Under the pieces are notes generated by a model. The model made no database searches, had not been told where the DNA came from, and saw nothing but the letters and a program-made list of their open reading frames with translations. Both the position numbers and the translations under genes were made by a program. A DNA stretch of 58,378 nucleotides from Paludibacteraceae bacterium (GTDB taxonomy: Bacteria; Bacteroidota; Bacteroidia; Bacteroidales; Paludibacteraceae), in contig JAGCWQ010000182.1 of NCBI GenBank assembly GCA_017961765.1, positions 1-58,378 on the forward strand. Direction: 5' to 3'. This document shows, one piece after another, positions 6,252-13,777 of this stretch; position 1 is the stretch's first letter, and every line of letters starts with the position of its first letter.

Positions 6252-6268
6252 TTAAAAGCCAAAAACAT

Positions 6269-6496
6269 ATGACGAAACAGCAGAGAGAAAAATATGAAGA
6301 GCTCTCGAAAAAAGAAAATGAGTACAAAGAATTTTTAGAGCACGCAGATGAAGGTGAGATTTCGATGACTACATACACCTCTTTAAGCTTTAGCAGGATT
6401 TGCTATACAGTCCATGACGAAAAGTTCAAAAAACGGGTGATGGAGGTTGCCAAAGAAATGCTTGCTGACGTGCAGCACGAAATTGATATGATTTAG
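6269..6496 (+). CDS. Small helical protein of unknown function
   Basis: A 75-residue protein starting MTKQQREKYEELSKKENEYK, strongly helical and charged over the first 30 residues and again at the end (KKRVMEVAKEMLADVQHEID). The ATG at 6269 was preferred to an upstream one in the T-rich promoter. It heads a compact five-gene plus-strand operon (6269-7435). No family recognised. Confidence 0.6.
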   Translation: MTKQQREKYEELSKKENEYKEFLEHADEGEISMTTYTSLSFSRICYTVHDEKFKKRVMEVAKEMLADVQHEIDMI

Positions 6497-6497
6497 T

Positions 6498-6656
6498 ATG
6501 GCGTACGGAAAGACATGTGAAAGGACAGGAAAGGAATGCCCTTATGCAAACGAGTTCAAGATAAGTGAGTACAGGACGAAGTTCTTCTGCGAACTCGAGG
6601 AGTTTCAGCGTGAGCCTTGTCCTAATCCTGACGCATATACGTTTAAATTTTTTTGA
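6498..6656 (+). CDS. Small four-Cys protein
   Basis: A 52-residue protein starting MAYGKTCERTGKECPYANEF. Cys at 7, 14, 31 and 42 (CELEEFQREPCPNP) could bind zinc. It starts one base after the TAG of the previous gene and ends one base before the next ATG, so the operon is closely packed. I recognise no family. Confidence 0.6.
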   Translation: MAYGKTCERTGKECPYANEFKISEYRTKFFCELEEFQREPCPNPDAYTFKFF

Positions 6657-6657
6657 G

Positions 6658-7059
6658 ATGACAGACGAGGAAAAGAATTTGTTATTGAATGACCTTGGGC
6701 CCAGACTTCAGTATGGAGTAATTGTTAAGGGCTCCTGCAACAGTGTCTGCGTCCTGGCCGGATTGCAGGAACACGTGGCGACGGTAGTGGACTGCTACAA
6801 CTTCGCCGACAAGATTGGATATCCGAAGCCGTATCTCAGGCGGGTGAAGGACATGACGGACGAGGAGAAAATGACTATGGGGGCTATATGCCTGAAATAC
6901 ACGGCGAGCGACGACATAGAAGGGATGGTAGCCGAACTCCTGAAATTCTACTGCTCACATCACTTGGATTACAACCATTTGATCGAGAAGGATCTGGCGA
7001 TTCAGGTTACGGAAGAAAATAACCCATATAAGAAATACACCAAAGAAACATGGAAATAA
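6658..7059 (+). CDS. Conserved Bacteroidota phage protein, paralogue of 4316-4840
   Basis: A 133-residue protein starting MTDEEKNLLLNDLGPRLQYG. It shares three blocks with the 4316-4840 protein: a PRLQYGV/ARIPFGV block, KPYLRRVKDMTDEE, and HHLDYNHLIEKDLAIQVTEE followed by NNPYK. The N-terminal domain lacks the long insert seen in the other copy. The start sits at the ATG after the preceding TGA; a longer in-frame extension would overlap the upstream gene completely. Duplicated family, unknown function. Confidence 0.7.
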   Translation: MTDEEKNLLLNDLGPRLQYGVIVKGSCNSVCVLAGLQEHVATVVDCYNFADKIGYPKPYLRRVKDMTDEEKMTMGAICLKYTASDDIEGMVAELLKFYCSHHLDYNHLIEKDLAIQVTEENNPYKKYTKETWK

Positions 7060-7190
7060 AGAAAGCAGCAAAACTCATTCAGACTCTCGCAGAGCTTTAT
7101 CCCGATGCGAAGTTCACCTTTGCGAATAACAAGGTGGACGTGAATACCATTGTTTACGACGCAAAAACAAATTCAGTGAACGTAAGATGA
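7050..7190 (+). CDS. Unrecognised 46-residue protein
   Basis: Starts MEIKKAAKLIQTLAELYPDA and ends KTNSVNVR. The ATG overlaps the last codons of the preceding gene, and its TGA overlaps the next ATG. The size and coupling support a real gene; no motif is seen. Confidence 0.55.
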   Translation: MEIKKAAKLIQTLAELYPDAKFTFANNKVDVNTIVYDAKTNSVNVR

Positions 7191-7435
7191 TGCGGTTCTC
7201 GGACATAGCCGATTTGCTGAGGAAAAGGGGATATACCGAACGGGAGAGCATCGATAAGCACAGGGTATTCTACGAGTTCGGAACAATGGATTTCCTGTAT
7301 AGCGACGTGGCGAAGAAGTTCGAGTTCGATTATAATAACGGAGAAGTGGAGAAAATAACTATGACGCAGTATTGGTTTGGAAAGACGATGTTCAAGGAGA
7401 TCAAGGATATTGACGAACTTCGCATAAACGTATAA
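7187..7435 (+). CDS. Unrecognised 82-residue protein
   Basis: Starts MMRFSDIADLLRKRGYTERE; either of the two tandem ATG codons could be used. It overlaps the upstream TGA. The protein alternates charged and aromatic residues (FEFDYNNGEVEKITMTQYWF) in a way that suggests a small alpha/beta fold. A strong bidirectional terminator follows directly. Function unknown. Confidence 0.6.
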   Translation: MMRFSDIADLLRKRGYTERESIDKHRVFYEFGTMDFLYSDVAKKFEFDYNNGEVEKITMTQYWFGKTMFKEIKDIDELRINV

Positions 7436-7466
7436 AAAAACCGCCTTTTCAGGCGGTTTCTTTTTT
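7436..7466. terminator. Bidirectional terminator
   Basis: AAACCGCC / GGCGGTTT hairpin with A run before and T run after, between converging genes ending at 7435 and 7465. Confidence 0.75.
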
Positions 7467-7887
7467 ATCTCAGATTGAATACGTCCATAGTCCTGTTACC
7501 GAAACTGATTAACAGCCGTTTCCACGGGATTTTTTCTTCCTGACGCACATATCCCATAGAATTGTGGCATTCACGGCAAAGGCTGTAAACCTTGTTCCAA
7601 GGATCCCTGATTTCTTTTCCGCATCTGCAGCACTTGTACCTGGTCTGTTCTAAGAAGGCTTCTTCTTCGTTCATGTAGAACGCTTTGTTCTTTGCGTTCG
7701 GGTGCCTGTGCATGCCGAAGATTTTCTCGAACCTGATTAGGGAGTCGAACTCTTCGGAAGTCAGATGTTCCCCATCATATCGTTCGAAAAAATCGTTGGT
7801 CGGCAACTGAATCTCGGTTATAATGGCGTTTCCGCCACTAAACTGAAAATTTGCGGTAAGGTCTATTTCTCTTGGGAGAAGGCTCAT
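7465..7887 (-). CDS. Treble-clef (HNH-like, probably inactive) protein
   Basis: A 140-residue protein. The C-terminal half has CCRCGKEIRDPWNKVYSLCR followed by ECHNSMG, that is a CxxC pair and a LCxxCH pair at HNH spacing. The catalytic HH/HN residues of true HNH nucleases are not visible between the pairs, so a structural treble-clef is more likely. It overlaps the upstream gene by ATGA. Role unknown; nucleic-acid binding is plausible. Confidence 0.6.
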   Translation of the reverse strand: MSLLPREIDLTANFQFSGGNAIITEIQLPTNDFFERYDGEHLTSEEFDSLIRFEKIFGMHRHPNAKNKAFYMNEEEAFLEQTRYKCCRCGKEIRDPWNKVYSLCRECHNSMGYVRQEEKIPWKRLLISFGNRTMDVFNLR

Positions 7888-8696
7888 TTCTTATCCTTTG
7901 TGAAGACGCTGCGAATCTTCTTGAAGAAACTCGGTTTCTCGCCTTCCGACGGCTCGAACTTGAATGACGAGACGGGAAGTTCACGCGATATCGGAGTAGC
8001 CTCGGCTTCGTTGAGCGAGATGACGAACCCGCTGTCTTTTTTAGTGTCAATCTTATAACTCTTAAGACGCTCGAGAAGTTCTTCCGACGTTGCAGGGATT
8101 TCGGTGGTGACCACGATGTCCTTGCCCTTCTTGGCCTTGTATTCTTCCACCATCTTGTCGAGGGTGAGGTCGCAGTATTCGTCCACCCAGTCGCCGAGGA
8201 AGTAGAACCTGTCGGAAACGTTCACGCTGTTCTTGAACACGCCGAAAAGGATAGGATCCTTGTCACGGCGTTCCTTCTCAACCTTGCGTTCCTCCTTGCC
8301 CGTGTAATCGGTGAACACGACATAGAACTCGTCGAAGAGGTCTTTGGTTTTCGTGATAGTCTCCACGAGGTCGTCAGGAATCTCACGCATATAACGGGAG
8401 AGTTCGACGATCTTCACAGTCTTGTCGGCGACGTTCAGGATATAGTCCTCGATGAGGTCCTTGTAGACGTATGTGGTGACGCCGAGTTCGATGAGTTTTT
8501 CCTCTTTGATCAACGTGTCGACGAGGAAACAGAGTTTTTTCATTGACTCCACCTGGCCGAGTTTGTTGTACTTCTCGGCGAGGGCGAGAAACACCGGATA
8601 GGAGTTCTTCAACGCCTCAGTGGTAATCTGCTGCTTGGCACCTTTCAGGTATTCGAAATACTGACTAGGTGTGATTTGGGTTTTTTCGTCTGCCAT
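7884..8696 (-). CDS. Unrecognised 270-residue helical protein
   Basis: Starts MADEKTQITPSQYFEYLKGA. Largely helical, Lys/Glu rich, with a long central charged region and a basic C-terminus (FFKKIRSVFTKDKK). A TATATTTG box lies at 8717-8724. Size and composition suggest a soluble scaffold- or chaperone-like protein, but there is no motif that identifies it. Confidence 0.6.
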   Translation of the reverse strand: MADEKTQITPSQYFEYLKGAKQQITTEALKNSYPVFLALAEKYNKLGQVESMKKLCFLVDTLIKEEKLIELGVTTYVYKDLIEDYILNVADKTVKIVELSRYMREIPDDLVETITKTKDLFDEFYVVFTDYTGKEERKVEKERRDKDPILFGVFKNSVNVSDRFYFLGDWVDEYCDLTLDKMVEEYKAKKGKDIVVTTEIPATSEELLERLKSYKIDTKKDSGFVISLNEAEATPISRELPVSSFKFEPSEGEKPSFFKKIRSVFTKDKK

Positions 8697-8716
8697 ATTT
8701 TTTTGATTTGTCTATT

Positions 8717-8724
8717 CAAATATA
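8717..8724 (-). promoter_or_regulatory. Host-type -7 box TATATTTG
   Basis: Minus-strand TATATTTG about 20 nt before the ATG at 8696; no clear TTTG at -33, which would fall in the end of the upstream gene. Confidence 0.45.
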
Positions 8725-8731
8725 CCGATTT

Positions 8732-9382
8732 TTAATCGAATTCTTCATCCGGCGGATCGATTTTGTCAATTTCTTCGTACACTTTCTTGAAGAACTCGTT
8801 CGCTTCCTCGGCGTACTTCTTTTCCCTCTCGATTTGGTCGCGGTAGTATTTGAGGTTCCACTCTAAGGATTCGATGTTCGTCTGAATCCATTCCTCGATA
8901 GTGGGAAGTTCACGCTTTTCGACAAGGGCGATGTATTGGCCACCGCAGTCGTGATCCATTGATTCCTCAATGTACCTCTTCATTGAGGTTTTCAGGGTGG
9001 CGAGTTCCAGAGGCGCGTTCCATGCGTCAATCTTGACGAGCATGTCGGTGTATCTCTGCTTCACTTCGTCGTTGCTTTTCAGAGTCGCCTCTTTCTCTTT
9101 GTTGGCTTTGCTGCAGTATTCTTCGTACTTGCCCCTCAGCAGCTCCGGATCCTTCGATGAGGCGAGCTTAAAGGTTTCAAGTTCCGTCTCTGCTTCGTCA
9201 AACTGTTTCTGATAGGACGCCAGATTCGCTTTCACCACGGGAGGGGCGTAACGAGGAAGGTGGGTTTCGCCGCCCTGCGTCGCACGATACCCGAAGCCGG
9301 TGTTTTCAAGGCACTTAATGGCATACGAGCGGAAGGAGACGTCGCTTCCGTCATAAATCTGATAGGTTAATCCTGAAGGCAT
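8732..9382 (-). CDS. Conserved phage protein, MPxGxTxxIxxG family
   Basis: A 216-residue protein starting MPSGLTYQIYDGSDVSFRSY, followed by a Cys and aromatic-rich N-domain and then a long coiled-coil rich in Glu and Lys (about residues 55-105 and 170-205). I recognise the N-terminal pattern (MPxGxTxxIxxGxxxSFxxYxxxCxxxxG) from a widespread phage family of unknown function. It has a strong host-type promoter at 9399-9429. Confidence 0.65.
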   Translation of the reverse strand: MPSGLTYQIYDGSDVSFRSYAIKCLENTGFGYRATQGGETHLPRYAPPVVKANLASYQKQFDEAETELETFKLASSKDPELLRGKYEEYCSKANKEKEATLKSNDEVKQRYTDMLVKIDAWNAPLELATLKTSMKRYIEESMDHDCGGQYIALVEKRELPTIEEWIQTNIESLEWNLKYYRDQIEREKKYAEEANEFFKKVYEEIDKIDPPDEEFD

Positions 9383-9398
9383 AATACTATTGTTTTTG

Positions 9399-9429
9399 CA
9401 AATGTAACGATTTTTTTCTTACATCCAAA
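9399..9429 (-). promoter_or_regulatory. Host-type promoter (TTTG-N19-TACATTTG)
   Basis: Minus-strand TTTG at 9429-9426 and TACATTTG at 9406-9399. Divergent from the plus-strand box at 9436-9443. Confidence 0.6.
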
Positions 9430-9435
9430 TTTTTG

Positions 9436-9443
9436 TATGTTTG
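9436..9443 (+). promoter_or_regulatory. Host-type -7 box TATGTTTG close to the start codon
   Basis: TAnnTTTG match only 4 nt before the ATG at 9448, so the transcript would have little or no leader. Confidence 0.4.
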
Positions 9444-9447
9444 TGAT

Positions 9448-9702
9448 ATGGGAAAAGGAAAACCAAGAACGGCGGTGCACAGGAGGGTGAACAGCCTTCT
9501 CGCTAAATTCGGAAACGAGTGCGAATGGTGGGACGGCGGATACCCTGAATGTATGCTGCCGTGGGACAGGAAATGCGGCGGCAACCCGTTTGTGTGCAAG
9601 AAGTTGTATATGCAATATCTTGCATCTTCGAAGAAAATAAATCCGAACATAGTTGCCGAGTTCGAGAGCAGGGAAAAATATTCACAAAAACCGAAGTATT
9701 GA
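9448..9702 (+). CDS. Small Cys/Trp-rich protein
   Basis: An 84-residue protein starting MGKGKPRTAVHRRVNSLLAK. Cys occur in ECEWWDGGYPECMLPW and RKCGGNPFVCKK, four residues that could bind zinc. The N-terminus is basic. The next gene begins one base after its stop, forming a two-gene operon. No family recognised. Confidence 0.6.
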   Translation: MGKGKPRTAVHRRVNSLLAKFGNECEWWDGGYPECMLPWDRKCGGNPFVCKKLYMQYLASSKKINPNIVAEFESREKYSQKPKY

Positions 9703-10125
9703 ATGAATAGGGCTGAGGAACAGGCTTTGAAATTCTATCCACCTCTTTTTAGTGAAAGGAACGGAATTGATCCTGACACGACGAGGCTGATGGAGGAGCG
9801 ACGTGTATCTTTTGAAAACGGATACGTAAAGGGGGCGTACGATACGCTCGATACCTTGATAGAGTGGCTGAAAGAAAACGTCACGTATTGGATGGATATC
9901 GAGCCGAGTTATGTGGACGCACCGCAAGAAATACGGGTGATAGACGGGTTTTATGACCACCTGAGGAGAGAGATTGTCCTTGATATCGGGACTGATTGGC
10001 CCGCTGTGGAAGAACGTGCGAAACAGGCGGACAAAGCCCTCGAATATATGGAAGATAACCCACTGACGAGGGACGAGGCGGAAAAGCAATCTGATACGTT
10101 AAAGGAAATGGCAAACGGACGGTAG
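9703..10125 (+). CDS. Unrecognised 140-residue acidic protein
   Basis: Starts MNRAEEQALKFYPPLFSERN, then SFENGYVKGAYDTLD, a pattern that I associate with small Bacteroidota phage proteins (xAEExALKxYP…GYxxGYxxA). Mostly helical and acidic. Its last codons form the left arm of the terminator at 10113-10138. Function unknown. Confidence 0.65.
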   Translation: MNRAEEQALKFYPPLFSERNGIDPDTTRLMEERRVSFENGYVKGAYDTLDTLIEWLKENVTYWMDIEPSYVDAPQEIRVIDGFYDHLRREIVLDIGTDWPAVEERAKQADKALEYMEDNPLTRDEAEKQSDTLKEMANGR

Positions 10126-10140
10126 AAACCGTCCGTTTAT
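10113..10140. terminator. Terminator overlapping the end of the 9703 gene
   Basis: AAACGGACGG (10113-10122) pairs with CCGTCCGTTT (10129-10138); the loop contains the stop codon. It also serves the converging gene ending at 10137. Confidence 0.7.
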
Positions 10141-10592
10141 ATTACCCCTTTACTGTTCTGAATTTCCAGCCGCCATACGACCTCGTTAAACAGGTCTTCG
10201 AGAGAATACCCTACAAGGCCGCCGTTCGGCCCTCTCATACCGGCGCCACGTTCAACGGCCTCCTGTTCCGTCTTGTCCCACTTGTCGTATTCTTCACAAA
10301 GGAGTCGTTTCATTTCTCTGGCTCTCTCCACCATCGTCGGATCGTTCTGTTTGAATATCGCTTCGAACTCTACGAATGGAAGGGTTGCCCCGACATAGCA
10401 GTACGGTCCGAACATCTCCATAATCTCCCACAAGACTGCCCCAAACTTGTCACCTGCCTTGTAGTCGATTTTTGCAGTCGATCCCTTTACGTGCTCCCTG
10501 AGCCAACGGTTTCTATCGTTGATGATTTTTGCACCGGTGTCAGTCAGGGTTACGACGATATCCGTGTGCATATTGATTTTGTTGTCAAACAT
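10137..10592 (-). CDS. Unrecognised 151-residue protein
   Basis: Starts MFDNKINMHTDIVVTLTDTG. It has an N-terminal beta-like stretch, then a helical, charged centre and a Gly-rich linker (ERGAGMRGPNGGLVGYS). The start overlaps the end of the upstream membrane-protein gene by 8 bp. No known motif. Confidence 0.6.
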   Translation of the reverse strand: MFDNKINMHTDIVVTLTDTGAKIINDRNRWLREHVKGSTAKIDYKAGDKFGAVLWEIMEMFGPYCYVGATLPFVEFEAIFKQNDPTMVERAREMKRLLCEEYDKWDKTEQEAVERGAGMRGPNGGLVGYSLEDLFNEVVWRLEIQNSKGVI

Positions 10593-10878
10593 TGCGAACT
10601 AAATTTTTGATTGCGTCAACCAAACCGATAAGGTCGTCTGTGAAGAATTTCTTGATACGGAGCCATATGTTCCTGATATAGCCTTTCATTCCTGATTTTG
10701 CAATCCGTTTGGTGTAGATTACCAACCACAGAACGAAATTTACAACCGGGCACAGGATAACGAAAGCCACCCATACGAAATTATCGTAGTCGAACTTGTC
10801 GGAAAAAAGTTCGCACATGAGGCCTATCCATCCTATGAACCATGTACTGAGAAGAAGGATTGCAAATACGTCGCTCAT
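10585..10878 (-). CDS. Two-pass inner-membrane protein
   Basis: A 97-residue protein with hydrophobic helices near residues 4-24 and 33-55, then a basic, amphipathic C-terminal half (YIRNIWLRIKKFF). It sits directly downstream (2 bp) of a predicted lipoprotein gene, so the pair could act at the envelope, for example in superinfection exclusion or lysis. No family recognised. Confidence 0.6.
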   Translation of the reverse strand: MSDVFAILLLSTWFIGWIGLMCELFSDKFDYDNFVWVAFVILCPVVNFVLWLVIYTKRIAKSGMKGYIRNIWLRIKKFFTDDLIGLVDAIKNLVRNV

Positions 10879-10879
10879 G

Positions 10880-11251
10880 TTACAGTTCGGATTTAACTTT
10901 TTTCCGTTTGACTTCCCTTCCGTCCCAACTGCTTCTGTAGTAAGTCCTGACGGGCTTGTAGTTGAAAGACATCACTTTGGCTTCCTTGGTTCCCACATAT
11001 ATCACCTTCCTAGTCCAAGGGGTGCCTTCGGGATAAATGTCAACGAAGATTTCGCCCTTTCCCTGTACGTAAGTCGGGACATACCCTTCCGACGCAGAGA
11101 TGGAAACGGTGTCGGTGTACATCGTCTGATCGTCGATAAGGTACGTGATTTCGCACTGATACTCAATTGTCTTCCTCGGGCCACACGACACGCACATCAT
11201 GAGACAGGCGATAACGAGCACTTTGGCGATAAGGTAAATAAACCATTTCAT
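10880..11251 (-). CDS. Predicted lipoprotein
   Basis: A 123-residue protein with a signal peptide of type II: a hydrophobic run from about residue 4 to 19 and Cys23 in CVSCGPRK, the -SC- ending usual for Bacteroidota lipoproteins. The mature part is beta-rich with no enzyme motif. Promoter 11274-11305 is a perfect host-type match. Envelope location is well supported; the job (exclusion, spanin-like, or other) is open. Confidence 0.65.
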   Translation of the reverse strand: MKWFIYLIAKVLVIACLMMCVSCGPRKTIEYQCEITYLIDDQTMYTDTVSISASEGYVPTYVQGKGEIFVDIYPEGTPWTRKVIYVGTKEAKVMSFNYKPVRTYYRSSWDGREVKRKKVKSEL

Positions 11252-11273
11252 AATTTTGCAGTTTTTGTTGTTG

Positions 11274-11305
11274 CAAATATAAGAAGAAAAATCCGATAAT
11301 CCAAA
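11274..11305 (-). promoter_or_regulatory. Host-type promoter (TTTG-N20-TATATTTG)
   Basis: Minus-strand TTTG at 11305-11302, TATATTTG at 11281-11274, spacer 20 bp. It overlaps the very end of the upstream intergenic gap and drives the lipoprotein/membrane pair. Confidence 0.7.
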
Positions 11306-11306
11306 T

Positions 11307-11594
11307 CTATTCCTCGATATAGTCGGCTATGATTTTCCTAAGGTTGGTTAATGCGTGGGCGCATTCCAACGCATCCTCGCTGTAGCATAGCGTGACGAGG
11401 TTGTTCAGGATAGGAGCGGCGCGTTTGTTGGCAAGTTTCTCGACAAGGAAGGCGCCGTAGTTCATTCCGGCGCGTCCGTCTGCATAAACGTCAGCGTCTT
11501 TTCCGAAAATGAACTTCGGTATCCTGTCTCCGAACAGGGGCTCGGTGGGGTTCACCACGTAGTCACTATCCGATATGAGCGGTTTTGCTTTCAT
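11307..11594 (-). CDS. Unrecognised 95-residue protein
   Basis: Starts MKAKPLISDSDYVVNPTEPL. C-terminal half is helical with two Cys (LCYSEDALECAHAL). It begins 2 bp after the stop of the upstream 47-residue gene. No recognisable family. Confidence 0.6.
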   Translation of the reverse strand: MKAKPLISDSDYVVNPTEPLFGDRIPKFIFGKDADVYADGRAGMNYGAFLVEKLANKRAAPILNNLVTLCYSEDALECAHALTNLRKIIADYIEE

Positions 11595-11596
11595 TG

Positions 11597-11740
11597 TCAG
11601 TCGTCGTCATCTCGGCCCCGTCCGAAAACTTCTTTCCATTTGGACCAAGACCATGTGTTGCTGCGTTCTGTGTAATAGGGCCAATCTGCATTCTGATGCC
11701 TGTCGTCCCCTTCGTCTACTTCTTTCGGTTTGTTTCTCAT
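11597..11740 (-). CDS. Small Trp-rich protein (47 residues)
   Basis: Starts MRNKPKEVDEGDDRHQNADW and ends in an Asp run after SWSKWKEVFGRGR. Four Trp in 47 residues is unusual. The ATG is 4 bp after the upstream stop and the stop is 2 bp before the next ATG, so it is embedded in the operon. Function unknown. Confidence 0.55.
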   Translation of the reverse strand: MRNKPKEVDEGDDRHQNADWPYYTERSNTWSWSKWKEVFGRGRDDDD

Positions 11741-11744
11741 ATCT

Positions 11745-11999
11745 CTACCAATTATCGTCAAACCCCTCATGTCCGTGCGGGGGTGTATATGTCGCTGAAT
11801 AGTCTAGTTTTGATCCTGCGGAATCTTTGGCATTCGCACGTTTTACAGAATCCATAGAATCGCCTTCCGGCTTCGGGCGGTATATTTTTTTCAAATCGTC
11901 TTTTTCCTGACGCTGTTTTTTCCCGTCGCTAATGGTCGCCCACCCGTACAGTATCAGCAGGACTAGCAATACTAGTCCGAATATCATTTCTCCTGGCAT
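11745..11999 (-). CDS. Small single-pass membrane protein
   Basis: An 84-residue protein starting MPGEMIFGLVLLVLLILYGW, one N-terminal transmembrane helix (about 4-22) followed by a charged tail (KKQRQEKDDLKKIYRPK). The ATG at 11999 overlaps the upstream gene by 16 bp; a longer frame upstream is antiparallel noise. An N-anchored cytoplasmic tail is the likely topology. No known family. Confidence 0.6.
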   Translation of the reverse strand: MPGEMIFGLVLLVLLILYGWATISDGKKQRQEKDDLKKIYRPKPEGDSMDSVKRANAKDSAGSKLDYSATYTPPHGHEGFDDNW

Positions 12000-12262
12000 A
12001 ATTTTCTCTGTTTGAACCGTTTCATTGCTTCTTTTCCTATATAGGCGCAAGTCGTTACTTCCATAGGGTGCTCGTCTATGACTTCCCTGCACAAGTAGTA
12101 CAAGTCCCAAACATCCTGTCCGGAAAGTTCCGATTCTCTTTTCCCTTCCTCATATCCGAGGTTATGGAAATAACCCGCTGCAGCGATTTCTACGGGCTTC
12201 GCTTCGTTTCCGTAGTATTTGTCAATACCTTCGGAAAGCGTCATTGGATGTTGCTTACTCAT
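11984..12262 (-). CDS. Unrecognised 92-residue protein
   Basis: Starts MSKQHPMTLSEGIDKYYGNE. Contains AAAGYFHNLGYEEGKRESEL, a helix-turn pattern with GYEEGK that recurs in several small phage proteins, and ends in a basic segment. Overlaps both neighbours by 8-16 bp. Function unknown. Confidence 0.6.
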   Translation of the reverse strand: MSKQHPMTLSEGIDKYYGNEAKPVEIAAAGYFHNLGYEEGKRESELSGQDVWDLYYLCREVIDEHPMEVTTCAYIGKEAMKRFKQRKLCQEK

Positions 12263-12686
12263 CTTTTGGAATGTTTGATATTACCTTCATGTATTCGGAG
12301 AAAGGTAGCCAATGTGTAGAACCTCTCAACAGTTCATGGTTTTTTATGTTGTAGTCCCGCCTGATGACATACGGTGTCATTGTTATCTTTCCGTTTTTAA
12401 TTGCGGTGACGACAATGTTTTCAGTCCGTACGTCTTCGGCTTCTTCAATCGGTTTCCAATCGCCGGTATTCTTTCTTACATATTCAAGGAAGTCTCCGAG
12501 AACCATCCAGTGCGTCATAGGCGGCATACTGATATGGTTCAGGTTGAAGTACGGATTTACCTTAACGGGAACCCGTACAGGTACTCCGTTGTCATTAAAC
12601 AGGACGGCGGCAAGGTTTTTCCTTTTGCACCATTCGGGGATATCGTTCTTGTCTTCTTTGAACTTATGCCAAACGATTTTATTCAT
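12255..12686 (-). CDS. DUF551-like protein with two THW motifs
   Basis: A 143-residue protein with the repeated signature MTHWMVLGDF and GSTHWLPFSEYM, each preceded by a beta-rich, solvent-poor segment (VLFNDNGVPVRVPV; VTAIKNGKITMTPY). DUF551 proteins of phages end in THWMPLPxxP, so this looks like a tandem duplication of that small domain. Their biochemical role is unknown to me. Overlaps neighbours by 8 bp on each side. Confidence 0.5.
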   Translation of the reverse strand: MNKIVWHKFKEDKNDIPEWCKRKNLAAVLFNDNGVPVRVPVKVNPYFNLNHISMPPMTHWMVLGDFLEYVRKNTGDWKPIEEAEDVRTENIVVTAIKNGKITMTPYVIRRDYNIKNHELLRGSTHWLPFSEYMKVISNIPKDE

Positions 12687-13107
12687 ACTGCCTCACTTTT
12701 TGTTTCCACACGTAGTAGGCGAATTCGTGAGCCTTGTCGCTGAGCGATTCACTGTTTGCCGTACCAACGAACTCGTCATACCATTCGGCAATATCATAGT
12801 AAGTAGAATCCGTCAGGCCATCCCTCCATTCGGGATTACGCTTTTCGAAAACCAAAAAAGCCGATTCAAATTCTTCCTTAGTCTCCTTGCAGACAAAACG
12901 AGGAAGGACAGGGACGGGCTCGACGAGCATCGCCACACACTGAGTACCTTTCAGTGGCGTGCTGTCCAACGACACCATTGTAAATTTCAGCCGTTCTTTT
13001 TTGGAATCAAACGACTTACCGATAATAACGGGGCAGTCGCCCCCTGCGATTTCCCGCAGTTCTGTCAGGCGTTGAATCAGCCCGTCAAGTGTCATTAACT
13101 CATTCAT
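12679..13107 (-). CDS. Unrecognised 142-residue protein
   Basis: Starts MNELMTLDGLIQRLTELREI followed by GGDCPVIIGK, a pattern seen in small phage proteins of the type 'LxxLxxxxxxGDxPVxI'. The C-terminal half is helical with several Trp and Tyr. Coupled to both neighbours by short overlaps. Function unknown. Confidence 0.6.
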   Translation of the reverse strand: MNELMTLDGLIQRLTELREIAGGDCPVIIGKSFDSKKERLKFTMVSLDSTPLKGTQCVAMLVEPVPVLPRFVCKETKEEFESAFLVFEKRNPEWRDGLTDSTYYDIAEWYDEFVGTANSESLSDKAHEFAYYVWKQKVRQYE

Positions 13108-13319
13108 AGCTCAATCCCCAATTTTTTGAACACGATATTTTCCATTGACCTAATGAAGATGTCGGCATGTTCCTCGTTCCAATTCTTTTTCAAGTCATTG
13201 TACGCAGGAACCAATTTCATATCGAGCATAAGGAGAACCGGAAACATGTGCTGCTCTGCGGTCGCCTTATATTGCTCGAGCCTGTTCCACAAGGCTTCGA
13301 CTTTTTCCTTCTTGTCCAT
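13104..13319 (-). CDS. Unrecognised 71-residue helical protein
   Basis: Starts MDKKEKVEALWNRLEQYKAT. Helical throughout with Met/Leu heptads in the middle (FPVLLMLDMKLVPAYNDLKK). ATGA overlap with the downstream gene and shared base with the upstream stop. No known motif. Confidence 0.6.
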   Translation of the reverse strand: MDKKEKVEALWNRLEQYKATAEQHMFPVLLMLDMKLVPAYNDLKKNWNEEHADIFIRSMENIVFKKLGIEL

Positions 13320-13753
13320 TACCAGCAGATTTCTCCTTTACTGTTGACACCGCTCGTCGTTTTTACACTTTCGGCGGTTTTGCTTAACTTTTTGCCAAGG
13401 AACTCCTCATACGCATCAGTGATCTCGTATGACAGTGCCAAGCCATCTTCCTTAGAATAGAAATTTAAGTCGCCCCATTTTTTACCGCTGAACTTTTCGA
13501 AGTAAGTGTCGAAGTTATCGGCGAACTCTTCCAACCGAGCATCGGTGCCCAGGTCTTTGATGCCATTTTCCCACATTCTCTGTGTCTGAAGATTATAAAC
13601 CTCGTCGAAGTTAAACCAAATGTCTTCTTTGAGTTTCATGGTGAACTTCTTGAAGCCAAAGCCGGCTCCGGTATATTTTTCCAAATCCTTGAAAAATTTA
13701 TCGGAATCCCAGGTGTACGTACCGTACCCTACGTATTCGTAATCTCTTTCCAT
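13319..13753 (-). CDS. Unrecognised 144-residue protein
   Basis: Starts MERDYEYVGYGTYTWDSDKF; aromatic and acidic. I chose the ATG at 13753 since the longer frame opens with a TTG inside a hairpin (CGGCTCA-TTT-TGAGCCG, 13778-13794). Three Gly-aromatic segments suggest a globular beta-rich protein. Function unknown. Confidence 0.6.
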   Translation of the reverse strand: MERDYEYVGYGTYTWDSDKFFKDLEKYTGAGFGFKKFTMKLKEDIWFNFDEVYNLQTQRMWENGIKDLGTDARLEEFADNFDTYFEKFSGKKWGDLNFYSKEDGLALSYEITDAYEEFLGKKLSKTAESVKTTSGVNSKGEICW

Positions 13754-13777
13754 GTTCGGCTCAAACTGTTGTGGTTT

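Larger units (their letters stand above)
5963..6268. other. Intergenic stretch between divergent genes
   Basis: AT-rich. It holds the late motif for the minus gene, a TACATTTG that could be a plus-strand -7 box (about 6015-6022), and a TATTTTTG -7 box (6244-6251) for the plus gene. A 34-codon plus frame from about 6148 has no supporting signal. Nothing else is evident. Confidence 0.5.

Noticed and set aside
6148-6252. 34-codon plus-strand frame before the 6269 gene
   Set aside because: It runs through a promoter and a T run, with a low-complexity Phe/Cys end and no ribosome site.
7465-7887. Active HNH homing endonuclease
   Set aside because: The Cys pairs are present but the catalytic His/Asn residues of HNH enzymes are not seen.
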